Of a stretch of 64,000 nt of DNA, positions 12,832 through 23,768 are shown piece after piece. The translations under genes and the position numbers were made by a program. The notes below the pieces were generated by a model. It saw only the letters and a list, made by a program, of their open reading frames with translations. It did no database searches and was not told the DNA's origin. The stretch comes from Euonymus europaeus (lineage: Eukaryota; Streptophyta; Magnoliopsida; Celastrales; Celastraceae), in assembly GCA_963580455.1 (NCBI GenBank), contig OY756958.1, positions 19,542,501 through 19,606,500 on the forward strand, read 5' to 3'. Position 1 is the first letter of the stretch. Every line of letters starts with the position of its first letter.

Positions 12832-14538
12832 CATGATTGTTAAGATCAAGATTTTTTATAGTGAGATTGTACGATCTCACGATCACAGGTTGACATTCCT
12901 TGTCAGATCGTTACAAAATCATAAGTTTTTCATGATCGGTTGATCTGCTCTGTTAAAAATGCATGATTATATGATTTCACATTTTAGCTTTGTTGGGCTT
13001 GGGCAGTTTAGCGCTTGGGATTTTTAATGGGCTATATAGCCTATATGGGCATATCATTAGTGTTATGGCCCCAACCAATGCAATGATTCTCTCATTGTCT
13101 CATGATCTGCATGAGCAGCTGTAGCCTGCAGGAGAACGAAGCACCTCAAGGTCCGCACGAGTACTCTGCTTCACCGTCTTCAAGTTCTAGATGTAGGGTT
13201 TCACTCACCTTTTCAGACTTATGTCTTGGCACTTGGCTCGACTGTCTGCTACTCTGCTCTCTCTGGCTCTTAGTGTGGTAGTGCCTGAGCGACTGAGCCT
13301 TTGTTGTCTAATATTTCTCCTTCGTCTACGGTGTGTCACTAATTTTTCTTGGTAACTAGCAAGTCCTTCTCTCCTTGTTATCTTTTGTATTTCTTTATGC
13401 AAAAATGTCAATTACAGAATTACTCAACTGATTTGCTCTGAAATTTTTGGTTAACATTATTGTATCATTCATGTATGCCTGTATTGCTGTATAATTATAT
13501 TGCTTGGTTAGTTGGTTATATACAATGAAGGTGATTAAGTATGAGAAATTAGACAATGATGGTGATTAAGTATTTAAGTGTTTGGTTTCTGTGCAATTTT
13601 AACTTGGATTCTTGATGAATTGGAAATTCGGAATAGTCAGTACTCAGTAGGTCACTGGTTTTCAATCATTACATATAGTTGTGGCTTTAAATATGCTGAG
13701 AAATTTTAGGATATGCTTTACTGCGTGTGGAATTTAGTTGAATTTTCTTTAATAAATTTGGAAGAAATTTACTATATCAATCACTGCATCACTGGTTACT
13801 AAATGATATGGTACTCTCTATTCTCTACACGCAACTATATATTCAATGTCATGTGATAATTAAAGTGAATTGTTAGGTTGGCTGGAATATTATTCAATGT
13901 GTGTGTATATTATTCTTTACGGGTTTAAGTGTTTAATAGTAATGAATTAGGATTTTTTTTGTTTACTTTTAAATATATAGATGGCGATGAATTTGAGAAC
14001 TATGGAATAGAAGACAATGCTCGAAGTGGTGTTAATGGTTGTGGTGGTGAGATTCATCCATATGGCTCAAGAAATGTGGACCTCGGTGATTGTTCTTTTG
14101 ATCATATTGATCTTACTGAATATGGTGACAAAGAAATTGATAAAAATGTGGAAAATCAAAGGTGGGGAATGACGACAATCTGGACGTGCAGGATGTTGCT
14201 ACTATGGATGGGGAAACAAATGCAAATGATCTCTTTTGTTTTGTAACTTATTACTTCATTAGTTATGTTTTTGTACTTGATCTGACTCCTTGGAACTCTA
14301 TATTTATGTGCAATGTATTTTGATTTGTGCTGCTGTAGTGAGTAAATGCTGATATGAATACTAATTTAAGGTTGTTTGGAGGCCTATATGACTATATTAT
14401 TTAATTATTTATATGAAAGTCATTATTGTACGATTTTATATTTAATTTTCATTTTTTTGTAAAATCGTACGATTTTACGTTTTTGATTTTGTCTCTCCCA
14501 TATCGATCTTATGTAAGATCCTGATTTTGACAACCTTG
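12832..14538 (+). mobile_element. 1.7-kb non-autonomous hAT-like element with perfect 8-bp target duplication
   Basis: Ends are CATGATTGTTAAGATCAAGA (left) and CAAGGTTGTCAAAATCAGGA (right, reverse complement), imperfect inverted repeats. Directly outside both ends is ATTCTGGC (12824-12831 and 14539-14546), an exact 8-bp duplication as expected for hAT. Subterminal sequence is rich in GATC/TACGAT motifs at both ends (12860-12930, 14420-14520). The interior has no intact transposase. An open stretch at 13980-14245 (+), with acidic residues (IDGDEFENYGIEDN), may be a transposase tail or a host-derived fragment. It is inserted inside the degenerate copia element. Orientation is arbitrary. Confidence 0.8.
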
Positions 14539-14789
14539 ATTCTGGCTACTTTGACTAAACACCCCCACATTTCATTATTTACATGATGATTTACTACCAT
14601 TTTCATTATACATACGGTGTCTTATTCATTTTCCTATGATTTTATTAGTAAATTCTGAATCAAATATTTCAGAATTAACAAGACCTAATCTATTATTCAA
14701 TTGACCAATAGACTCAAGTATATAAACATAAATATTTGCTTATTTTTCTTATCTTCTTGTTATATGGTAATTAGCTTTATCACATGAAT

Positions 14790-15300
14790 AATCCTTATCA
14801 ACACATACATCCCACTTGTAGTGAGGATAAACTCATCGGTCTCAAATACCGACTTAAATTCATTCTAGCTCAACACTGTGCGAGAAACCAAATTCTTTTA
14901 AATCTTTGAAGCATGAACCACATTATTCAATGTTAATTCTTTTTCAGTTGTCATCTTTAACACCACCTTTATGTGGCCTAGCTTTTTGCACACCAAAGAG
15001 TTACTTATAAATAGATGCATCATCTTCAAAGAAACAAAGAAACTCTTCCTATCAGAACAAACATGTTGGGGCAAACTATATAGCTTCCTCATAAACTTTC
15101 TCAAAAACATTAGTTTGTGCATTATCCTTTTTCAAATGACAATATCAATGTTCATACTTATTGCAAACAAAACAAGTTCCCTTTAACTTCTTGTTACCAC
15201 CAACGTAACACCACCACAATTAGACCATGTGAAGAAATTATTTCAATTTGCTTCCTCTTATTGACCTTGTAATAGTGTCCGCCATATTGGTCTTAGCCTC
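14790..15300 (-). pseudogene. Copia gag/pre-integrase remnant
   Basis: Minus strand: 15200-15160 gives CFVCNKYEHIDIVI, a decayed CCHC zinc knuckle. Next come SLKMMHLFISNSLVCKK and GHIKVVLKMTTEKELTLNNV followed by VHASKI (15060-14900), then a KNLVS-like segment and a FKSVFETDEFILTTSGMYV-like stretch. This is the protease-to-GAG-pre-integrase stretch of Ty1/copia. Strand and order fit the copia RNase H remnant at 12520-12790, with most of integrase and reverse transcriptase missing between them. Confidence 0.6.
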
Positions 15301-15419
15301 CAAATAATGAATCATTGTCCTCTTTTTGGAATCATGGTTCGACACCCAGACAACTGATACATCAGTGTTCTCAACACTAGTCATCTGTCATCGCAATAAC
15401 AAGATCAACTTTTGACAAA

Positions 15420-16430
15420 TTATTCTTTTGGTTCCTAATGGTTCTGGAATGGACACAGTAAACACTCACATCATAAAATCTGATTTATGGAAGCACTGTA
15501 ATAATTTTTTCTTGAAAAAAAAAGTGATTTATCGGCGAATGGTTTTAACAAAAGATGACAAAATTGAGTTGGACTCCTTTTCTAATAGCTACTCAAAGTT
15601 GGTGAAGGAAAAAAAAATGAAGCAATTAAGATGGAAGGGGATGAAGAGCATCCTACTTGGATCAAAGTAACATCAAATCTTCAACTATGTTATAGAGAAG
15701 GAGATATGGAAGATGTTACGTCAGCAACTTATGATGATCTCCAATCAATGTATGTAGATGTGACTTACTAATTACTCCAACAAATGCCAATGTTGATTTG
15801 CTAAATTCCTATATACTATCACGTATATGTTCATAAACTAAGACATATCTTAGCTATGATTTTATCTCCCATGATCATAATGCATCAAGAGACATAGTTT
15901 ATTGTTTTGTATTCAAAAGAATTTCTAAATTCAATGAAATTTCAAAATTCTAAATTCATTAAATTTCTAAATTCATGAGTTACATCTGAAAGTCCATGCT
16001 CTAGTTGTTCTTTTAAGAAATTTTAATCAACACAGTGGTCTATGTAATAGAACACAATTAAAAATTTCAAGACTTGTGGAAAAAACCATAGTGACAAACA
16101 TCATTTTAGGAAGTGAAAAAGGCACAAGAGTTTTATATTCCAAGAATCATAATGATAGCTAGTGATGAAAAATGGTCATTCACAATGAAAAAAAGGCAAT
16201 AACCACTTCGATTGTGCTACACGATGACTATTAATAAATGTCAAAGCCAGAGACTATCCAAGGATGGAGTGTACCTACCTAAGCCAATCTTCTCTCATAG
16301 ACAACTATATGTCGCCCTTTCACGTGTCAAAACATATAAAGGGTTAAAGATTCTCATAAAAAACATGGGAGAGGAACAAATGGAATACACAAAAAATATA
16401 GTTTGCAATGAGATCTTTCAAGAATTATAG
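15420..16430 (+). pseudogene. Helitron helicase (PIF1-like) C-terminal remnant
   Basis: Plus strand, several frames. At 15425-15490 there is VPNGSGMDTVNTHIIKSDLW. At 15660-15760 there is a SNLQLCYREGDMEDVTSATY-like stretch. At 15770-15810 there is ITPTNANVDLLNSYIL. Around 15985-16160 comes VVLLRNFNQHSGLCNRTQL followed by a LGSEKGTRVLY-like part. At 16212-16430 there is MTINKCQSQRLSKDGVYLPK with FSHRQLYVALSRVKTYKGLK (helicase motif VI region, normally NKSQGQ). Order and motifs fit the Rep/helicase protein of plant Helitrons. At least three frame changes and stops break it. The N-terminal Rep half and the hairpin/CTRR end were not found. The stretch 16431-16810 shows nothing else. Confidence 0.75.
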
Positions 16431-16810
16431 GCCTATGCAGATTATTATTAATTATTTATACTCTTTGTGTTACTTAAATTCAATCTATTACAACTTAGAA
16501 CGCCCTTGGATTGCACTCCATTGGTAGACTTAGACGCTAAACAATGAGGCAGAAAAATCATCGAATAGGTCATCAAAATTTGGGATTCCATAAATCTAAA
16601 AATGAAGGTTGAGCTCATGTGTGTGCATGTTCTATTAGTTGGGTATTGTATTCCCTCATTCATTTATGAATGTAGTTAGTTTATGAGATGTTTATGTTTC
16701 AAATAGGTTATTAGTAGTGTGTTACATTAGGATATAATAAATAGATGGATAGATATTGGATGCATGCCGATAGGATAAGAAAAGAATATGACATTGTGGT
16801 TGAAGATTCA

Positions 16811-17175
16811 TGTGAATCTACCCATAATCTTGTGGATTCATGTATGTTCCAACCCAGAGTCTTTGTAAAACACACAACAATACCAAGAGAATGCGCCGAC
16901 ACTGAGAGAGAGAAACTTATGTTCTTAATTTTCATTCAATAACTCAAACCCTACAACACAACACCAACAAAACTAGAGGGAAAAGGGCCAGGCCAACAAG
17001 GACAAAGCCCAAACAAACAGCCCACACAAAAGGATCAAAGGCAACAAAGCCCAATTAAAGAAAAACAACAACAATTACAATAGATATTAAAACAAGATCA
17101 TCACGATCAACAGCAACTCAAACATTCCTGTGATCAAAATCATCCATGAAGCGATCAGCCACGAGGTCCACATCA
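16811..17175 (-). repeat. 3' LTR of gypsy element
   Basis: This 365-bp copy matches 21890-22249 along its full length with scattered substitutions and small indels. The polyprotein frame reads into it (its last residues end at 17118), an overlap of about 58 bases between coding region and LTR. Confidence 0.9.
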
Positions 17176-18578
17176 GTTTCCCCATGTGAAACACGATTCA
17201 ACCTCGACTGGACAACCTCTTCATTAGAAAATTCCCCCATATATGGAACCAGGTGCTTAACATTAAAGACATCACTAATACGCAAATGGCTAGGCAATTT
17301 AAGGCGATACACATTGGGATTAATTTTAGCAATGATCTCCAAAGGTCCCAGTTTGTGAGCAGATAATTTGTTGTAGTCACCTGGAGGAAAAAGATCATTA
17401 GTAAGAACTGCCCAAACGTAATCACCCACTTCAAATTCAATGGGTCGCCGCTTAGAATCAACAGCTTTTTTGAATGTGAGAGTAGTCTCTAAAAGTCTTT
17501 GTTGGGTAACATCATGCATTTGTTGAAGCTGCGAAATAAACTCAGCAACTTGGGGATGAGGAGCTTTCATAGAAGGAAGAGGAACTAGATCAATAGGAGT
17601 GCGAGGAACCAAGCCATAAACAATGAAGAATGGATTGAAACTAGTACTCCGATGAACGGCATGGTTAAATGCAAACTTAGCTTAACAAAGGCGTTGGTGC
17701 CAGGATTTCAGATTGGAACCAACCAAGCTACGTAGCAAATTACCCAAAGAACGGTTGACGACTTCTATCTGACCATTGGTCTGCAGATGATATGCAGTAC
17801 TGAACTTAAGTTCAGTGTTGGTAAGCCACCACAAACTATGCCGAAAATGAGAGAGGAAACGGGAGTCGCGATCGGAAACAATTGTAAGAGGAAGGCCATG
17901 AAGACGATAAATATCACGGAATTAGAAATAGTCACGCGACTCCCATCCGCGGTCTTACGATAGGGAATGAAATGAGACATTTTAGAAAATCTATCAACGA
18001 CCACATAAATGTAATCACGTCCTCGTTGGGTGCGAGGGAGACCAAGAATGAAATCTATGTTGACATCAACCCAAGGTTGAGAAGGTACGGGCAGCGGCAT
18101 ATAAAGGCCAGCATTAAAAGTAATGCCTTTGGAGTGCTGGAAAACATGACAACTATCAACAAAATGGGAATACCAGTATTTGAGAGCACGCACAATAGCA
18201 TAGAATTCCATATCATAGAAACTATGATTCAGCTTGGCCTCGGATAATTTTTTCGCTAAAAAAAGCGATTGGCCTATCATGTTGACTCAAGACTGCTCCA
18301 ATGTCTACTTTAGATGCATCGCAATACAGTTCAAAAGGTTGGTCAAATTGAGGCAGAGCAAGTACAGGAGCTGAAGTAAGGAGCTCTTTAATGTGAAGAA
18401 AAGTCACATAAGCAGCTTCTGTCTAGGTGAATCGTGAATGCTTCAAACAATCAGTAATTGGGGCCATCAAGGTACTTAAATGATAAATAAATCTCCTATA
18501 AAATGAAGCCAGACTGTGGAAACTTCGAACATCAAATAAATTCTTCGGTTCAGCCAGTCTCTGATAGCGGCAATCTTA
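17118..18578 (-). pseudogene. Gypsy pol, RNase H to integrase C-terminus
   Basis: Minus strand. From 18578 down come the end of the reverse transcriptase thumb ([17 protein letters not shown]) and RNase H ([20 protein letters not shown]). Then there is an abrupt join from ALKYW to the CHVFQHSKG part of the integrase zinc finger near 18150, so most of RNase H and the HHCC N-terminus are deleted in frame. The integrase core follows ([34 protein letters not shown]), then a frameshifted stretch near 17930-17770. The C-terminal part (17612-17118) ends with a GPY/F-like module (KLGPLEIIAKINPNVYRL). No chromodomain is evident. Confidence 0.85.
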
Positions 18579-19397
18579 GAGGGTGTTTGGTAAACAATTC
18601 TAAACAGCATACATATTAGCATGTAACATATAAGCTACAAATAAATGTTAACCTAACCAAACAGCAATTCAGCATTCAACATATTATTCAACATTTTTAC
18701 ATCTAAAAATGACATTTCCAGAATTGTCATTTTGCTTAGCATTTTTTGACGATTATACATGAAATGTCAAAACTACCCCCATCTATTATACATGAAAGTT
18801 GTATAACAAAATATATAAATATTTTGATATTATTATAAAAAATTAGAATTTTATTATAAAATGTAAACATATGTTAAACATTAATAAAAAAAAATTAGAG
18901 AAGTTGTATAGCAAAATATATTTTTTTTTCGTATTATTCAAAATGTTAGAATTATTTTAATAAAATGTAAAAATATGTTGAACATTAATAACAAAATTTA
19001 GATAAATTGTATACAAAATATATAAATATTTTCATATTATTAGAAATGTTAGAATTTTTTTATAAAATGTAAAAAAATGTTAAATATTAATAATAAGAAA
19101 AGTTGTATAAAAAATATATAATATTTTAATATTATTAACAATGTTAAAATTTATTGTATTTAAAATGTAAAGATTATTTTTAAAAAATATAAATCTATTT
19201 TTTATTAATTTGTGTTAATACCCCTGCATGTAATTAGCCACAACATTTATACCAGCATATATGTTTTTCTCTGAAAATTTTAACCAACACCCACAACATT
19301 TATAACAACATATATGCTAGCATTTCAAGCAGCATAAAACAACCAGCATATATACTAAATTATATGCTACTGTCAAAATTGTTTACCAAACACACCC
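18579..19397 (+). mobile_element. PIF/Harbinger (Tourist-like) MITE inside gypsy pol
   Basis: An 819-bp AT-rich block interrupts the pol frame. Its ends are GAGGGTGTTTGGTAAACAAT (left) and GGGTGTGTTTGGTAAACAAT (right, reverse complement). TTA flanks both sides (18576-18578 and 19398-19400), the trinucleotide duplication typical of Harbinger elements. Flanking pol codons would be continuous without the block and one TTA, which supports a clean insertion. It has no coding capacity. The interior holds a tandem array (18798-19180). Confidence 0.8.
18798..19180. repeat. Tandem array, ~105-bp AT-rich units, about 3.6 copies
   Basis: Units starting (G/A)TTGTATA at 18798, 18903, 19006 and 19102 share the order TTGTATA...AAATATAT...TATTATT...TTAGAAT...AAAATGTAAA...ATGTTRAAYATTAATAA. 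Periods are 105, 103 and 96 bp. The last unit is partial. The array lies inside the MITE. Confidence 0.75.
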
Positions 19398-20464
19398 TTA
19401 GTGTCATCATTAACAATTCCTTTGGCTGAAATCTGATAGCCCAAAAATAGAATGCTCTCCACCATAAAAGAACACTTTTTAAGGCCCCCAAACAACCTTT
19501 CACGCTGCAAAACAGATAACAAATCTCTAAGATGTTGAAGATGCTTCTCCATATCGACATTATATATGAGAATGTCATTGAAATAAATGACGACAAATTT
19601 CCCAATAAAGGGCCGCAATATCTGGTTCATAAATCTCATAAAGGTACTAGGCACATTAGACAACCCAAATGGCATCAATAGCCATTCATAAAGACCTTCT
19701 CGCGTCTTAAAAGTAGTCTTCCACTTATCTCTGAGTTTAATATGGATTTGGTGATATCCACTCTTGAGATCTAGCTTGCTAAAAATGGTGGCACTCGAGA
19801 GTTGATCCAAAAGATCATTAATTCGAGGTGTGGGAAACCTATACCGAGTAGTAATCTTGTTAATAGCTCTATTGTCAATGCACATTCGCCACGCACCATC
19901 TTTTTTTAGAGTAAGTAAGGCGGGTACAGTACATGGGCTAAGGCTCTCCCGAATATACCCACTAGTCAACAACTCTTCCACTTGGCGACGTAGTTCTTCA
20001 TGTTTATGGGGACTCAGATGATAGTGGGACTTATGAGGAAGAACACTACCAGGAACAAGATCAATTTGTTGTTGAATGTCACGAAGGGGTGGTAATCTGG
20101 TAGGCAACGATTCTGGAAACATGTCACTATACTCAAAAATAAGTTCAAAAACTATTGCGGGAGTCTCTCGGTCAGCACTAGATTCCTTAGCCACCAGCAA
20201 ATACACCCATCCAGATTCTGCCACCTTTTGCTCAAATTTGTGCATTGTCAAGAAGTTGGAGCTAATGCCCACACCCAACTCCCTATGAATGCCCAAGTTA
20301 GAAGTAGGAATTAAAACAATTTTAGTGGATTCAAAGATGAAGCTGTAGGTATTCTTTCTTCCATCATGAATAACATGGCGATCGAATTGCCAAGGTCTAC
20401 CCAATAACAAATGACAAGGATCCATGTTCACGACATCACACCACACTAAGTCATGATATTTCAA
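19398..20464 (-). pseudogene. Gypsy pol, reverse transcriptase
   Basis: A long open minus-strand frame. It begins with the tail of the protease/linker (VNMDPCHLLLGRPWQFDRHV) and passes PESLPTRLPPLRDIQQQIDL. It then holds the fingers and palm, including KKDGAWRMCIDNRAINKIT, FSKLDLKSGYHQI and the active-site box VVIYFNDILIY. The box should read F-D-D, so the first catalytic aspartate of the pair is Asn here, which would abolish polymerase activity. The frame runs to 19398, where the MITE interrupts it. The next piece is 18578-17118. Confidence 0.9.
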
Positions 20465-20483
20465 CCCAACAGAGAACCCAATC

Positions 20484-21800
20484 TTACATTTCTAAACCCT
20501 TACTAATCCATGAGAGTTTATACGGGTTCGGATGTGCTTCCGATTTTAAACCCAATTTTCTCACAACCTCTTTCGCAACAACATTTTCACAGCTACCGGA
20601 GTCTACAATAAGACGACACACTTTGCCCTTGATTGTGCAAGCAGATTGGAAGATGTTACTACACAACCAATCTTTGCTGCCTTTTACCCATGGAGCAAGA
20701 CAGGACCTCCTAACCACCAATAAAGGACCATGGTCCCCTGATAATAATTTCTTTGAAATTTTATGTTCACCGACAGAATCATACTCTCCACCCTCCTCTG
20801 TGTCAAAGAGGCTTCCATCCCGTGGACCCACTAGTAAAGCCTTGCCATTTCGAACACCCTTTCGACACTCAAAGGAACGATGACCCAATTCACCACATTT
20901 AAAACACTTCACCCCAAAAATAGAATTATTCAAACGATTTTGAGAAATTGGAGCGGTGGTCTTATCCACTACTGAAGGATTGGAGTCAGACCTCAATATT
21001 GCCCCACTGCCATTATTTGTACCTGTCACATTACTCAAGAGAGAGTCACCACCCTTACGGTTGAATTTAGTTTCCAATTGTTTAGCACGATGATAAGCCT
21101 CTGCCACAGTAAAAATATCAAACATGCCCAATACATCTTGAAATTGTATCTACATACCCCCAATATAATGCGACACGAGTTATTCTTCGATTTTTGCTTG
21201 ATCATTTCTAGCAAGCAGTTTGTAAAAATTGGTCGTATAATCATCCACTGATCGGACACCCATCCTCAAATTTTGCAGTTGCTGGCACAAGGTTCGGACA
21301 TAATTATAAGGGAGTAAAGTTGATCTCATATATTTTTTCATCTTCTCCCAGGAATCCACCTTCGATTTGCCTTGTCGAGCACGAGTCAATTTAAACTACT
21401 GCCACTAAACTGCAGTTCTACCCCGAAGCCGTGTGGCCACCAAAGAAACACGCTTGTTCAGAGACACTTCTTTAAACTCCAGAACTTCATCAACTGCACA
21501 AAGCCAATCTATAATAACTGCTCAGGAATTTCAACTCGAAGACCAGACTCCCATCTACTATTAATAATTGCTTTATTAGTCCTTCGCTGAGGGCCATCTT
21601 GCCTGGCTGCAGCAAAAGGATTGTCAAAGTCCAGCTCAGTTCCCTTACACAATGCTTTTTCAAGCTCCGTTGGCCTCATAGAGTGTTGTAAATCTCAAAG
21701 TGCAGTAGTGATACCTGTCATCTGCTGCATCAACACTGCTACTTGTTCAGATACACATGTGACATGATCTCGACGGCCGTGAGGCAACTCTCCTACATTG
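20484..21800 (-). pseudogene. Gypsy gag, zinc knuckle and protease
   Basis: Minus strand. The start at about 21830 (MPLKKRSVVNVGELP) is followed by a frame-broken capsid region at 21660-21180. That region contains WEKMKKYMRSTLLPYNYVRT and VDDYTTNFYKLLARN (retrotransposon gag domain). The 21131-20484 stretch then carries the knuckle CFKCGELGHRSFEC and a pepsin-like protease site VDSGSCENVVAKE. A stop at 20484 separates it from the reverse-transcriptase frame. Confidence 0.85.
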
Positions 21801-21871
21801 ACAACACTACGTTTCTTCAGTGGCATCTCCGAAATAACAAAGTAAAACACAATCGATAGTAGAGAAATCCC

Positions 21872-21889
21872 ACTTTTGACACCAACTGT
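21872..21889 (-). other. Primer-binding-site-like sequence of gypsy element
   Basis: Immediately inside the 5' LTR, the minus strand reads TTGGTGTCAAAAGTGGG. That is where the tRNA primer anneals in LTR retrotransposons. I have not assigned the tRNA. Confidence 0.6.
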
Positions 21890-22249
21890 TGTGAATCTAT
21901 CCACAATCTTGTGGATTCACGTATGTTCCAACCCAGACTCTTTGTAAACCACATACTAATACAAAGAGAATGCGTCGTCACTGAGAGAGAAAAACATATG
22001 TTCTTAATTTTCATTCAATACCTCAAACCCTACAACATAACACCAATAAAACTAGAGGGAAAAGGGCCAGGCCAACAAGGACAAAGCCCAAACAAACAGC
22101 CCACACAAAAGGACCAAAGACAACAAAGCCCAAAGAAAAACAACAACAATTACAATAGATATTAAAACAAGATCATGACGAGCAGCAGTAACTCAAACAT
22201 TCCTGGATCAAAATCATCCATGAAGCGATTAGCTCCGAGGTCCACATCA
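21890..22249 (-). repeat. 5' LTR of gypsy element
   Basis: This 360-bp copy is the partner of 16811-17175 and is TG...CA bounded on the minus strand. The immediate outer flank (AATAT) does not match the other side. Confidence 0.9.
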
Positions 22250-22599
22250 AATATTTTCTTTGAAAAAGTTTAGAAAATCCAACTAACCCTAATTGCATCC
22301 AATGCCCATGCCGCAAGTTTGGACCAGGATGCAAAGGACGATGAAGATGGTTAGAACTTTGGTACATTTGACATGTGTGAAATTTCATATGAAAAGTATA
22401 TCGAGAATCCTGCATAATTTCACCAATTTGTTGAAGAATTAGAAAATCCTTTGTATAGAGGATGGCATGATGCAAATGTTATTGAAGAGGATGAGGTATC
22501 CTTTATTAATGGATGTTGAAGTGGATATAGTAGCTGCAAATGCACAAATTTACGAAGGTGATGAACAGATGAAGGATGAAAAACCAGAGCATGTTGATG

Positions 22600-23665
22600 A
22601 ATAGAAGGTAAGTGCAGACCTTAAGCATGAAGAACCTTAAACATGGTCAAGCTGAGGATAAAGGTGATGAGGAGGATCAAGGTGCAAAATTTGAGCATGC
22701 TATTGATGTTGAGGATTCTAATGGAAATCTTATTAAAAAGATTGAAAAGATAATAAAACGTGGGCTAATAACAATGGTGACCATTACCCAAGTCAAGAAT
22801 AAAGGGAAATGAAACAAAGTCAATCACAAGAATATAGAATAGTCAGTTGGAAAGATTGGTTTAGTTTTCCAATCCTACACTAGAACCTTGGGCAAAATGA
22901 TGGTTTCAATTCATATAAAGGAATGGAAATCAGTGGATGAAGATATGAAATAAAAAGTACTTGAAGATGTGATGGTAAATTCATAGCCCTACTATTCACT
23001 AAGAATATTGATCTAATTTGAGGTCTATTGGCAATTATTGCAAATATTTTGGTGATTTTTTCACAATTTGATTTTGAAATACCTTCTAAAGGCCACAAGC
23101 AAGTGTTATAGTCATGTGCACAGAAGTGGAGTAACTTCAAGACTTTATTTACAACTAAATTTGATTGGCCTAATAGAGATGACCCCAATTTACTCAAAAA
23201 AAAACTCTAAACTACAATATCCCTAGTGAGGATTGGAGGAAATTTGTGAAGGCGAGACTTGGAGACGAGTGGCAAGTATTAAACCTGTTTTGTTCAATAA
23301 ATGCCAACATGAAAGTCATGTCACCTTTTTTTTTCTATTGTTGCAGGTTGTACATGATATGAAAAAAGAGCTCAAAAGTCATGTCAGTAGAATCATAGGT
23401 TGTCAAGGAAAACCTACATTAGGTACAAAGCTGAATTGGTAAGCCCTATCACATATTCATATATTTGTGATATTATTTGTTGTTGAATTGGTTGTTCTGA
23501 ATGCCATCCAAAAGGAAAAGATATTTATATATTAGGATGAAGAACCAGATCAGGCCTTCTTGTAGAAAAAAACAAGAGAAGGTAAGAAATGGGTGATCAA
23601 TGATGAGGAAAAAACACACGTGGCCATAAAGATAGTAAGTATTTTTTTTTCCTTTCTGAATTGTA
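22600..23665 (+). pseudogene. CACTA-type (Ptta/En-Spm, Transposase_24-like) ORF remnant
   Basis: Plus strand. VSIHIKEWKSVDEDMK at 22900-22950 is followed by a KVLEDVM-like stretch. IPSEDWRKFVKARLGDEWQ lies at 23218-23275. A DEEPDQAFL...KKTREGKKWV-like stretch with NDEEKTHVAIKI lies at 23535-23635. The order (W.D....K, then DW..FV...L..E, then a charged K..R..K.. block) resembles the plant transposase domain found next to CACTA elements. Frames are broken and no CACTA termini were seen. The stretch 22250-22600 before it has a short open segment but nothing I recognise. Confidence 0.5.
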
Positions 23666-23768
23666 GAATTGAGGATGATACAAATCTACTGAACTCACAT
23701 GAAATTAGTCCTTATGTTCAGTATAATGCATAGAACATGTAGAATCTAGAATCTAAGTAAAATGATAA

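Larger units (their letters stand above)
16811..22249 (-). mobile_element. Ty3/gypsy LTR retrotransposon, complete outline but defective
   Basis: Two direct repeats (16811-17175 and 21890-22249) start TGTGAATCT and end ...CATCA, so on the element's own strand they run TG...CA. Between them on the minus strand lie, in order: a primer-binding-like site, gag, zinc knuckle, protease, reverse transcriptase, RNase H, integrase, and a GPY/F-like C-terminus. The LTRs differ at about a dozen of the first ~110 aligned bases by hand count, so the insertion is old. I see no matching 5-bp target duplication (ATTCA left, AATAT right). A MITE lies in pol, and several frame breaks make it non-functional. Confidence 0.9.

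Noticed and set aside
16806..22254. Target-site duplication for the gypsy element
   Set aside because: ATTCA on the left and AATAT on the right do not match; shifting the border by a few bases does not help.
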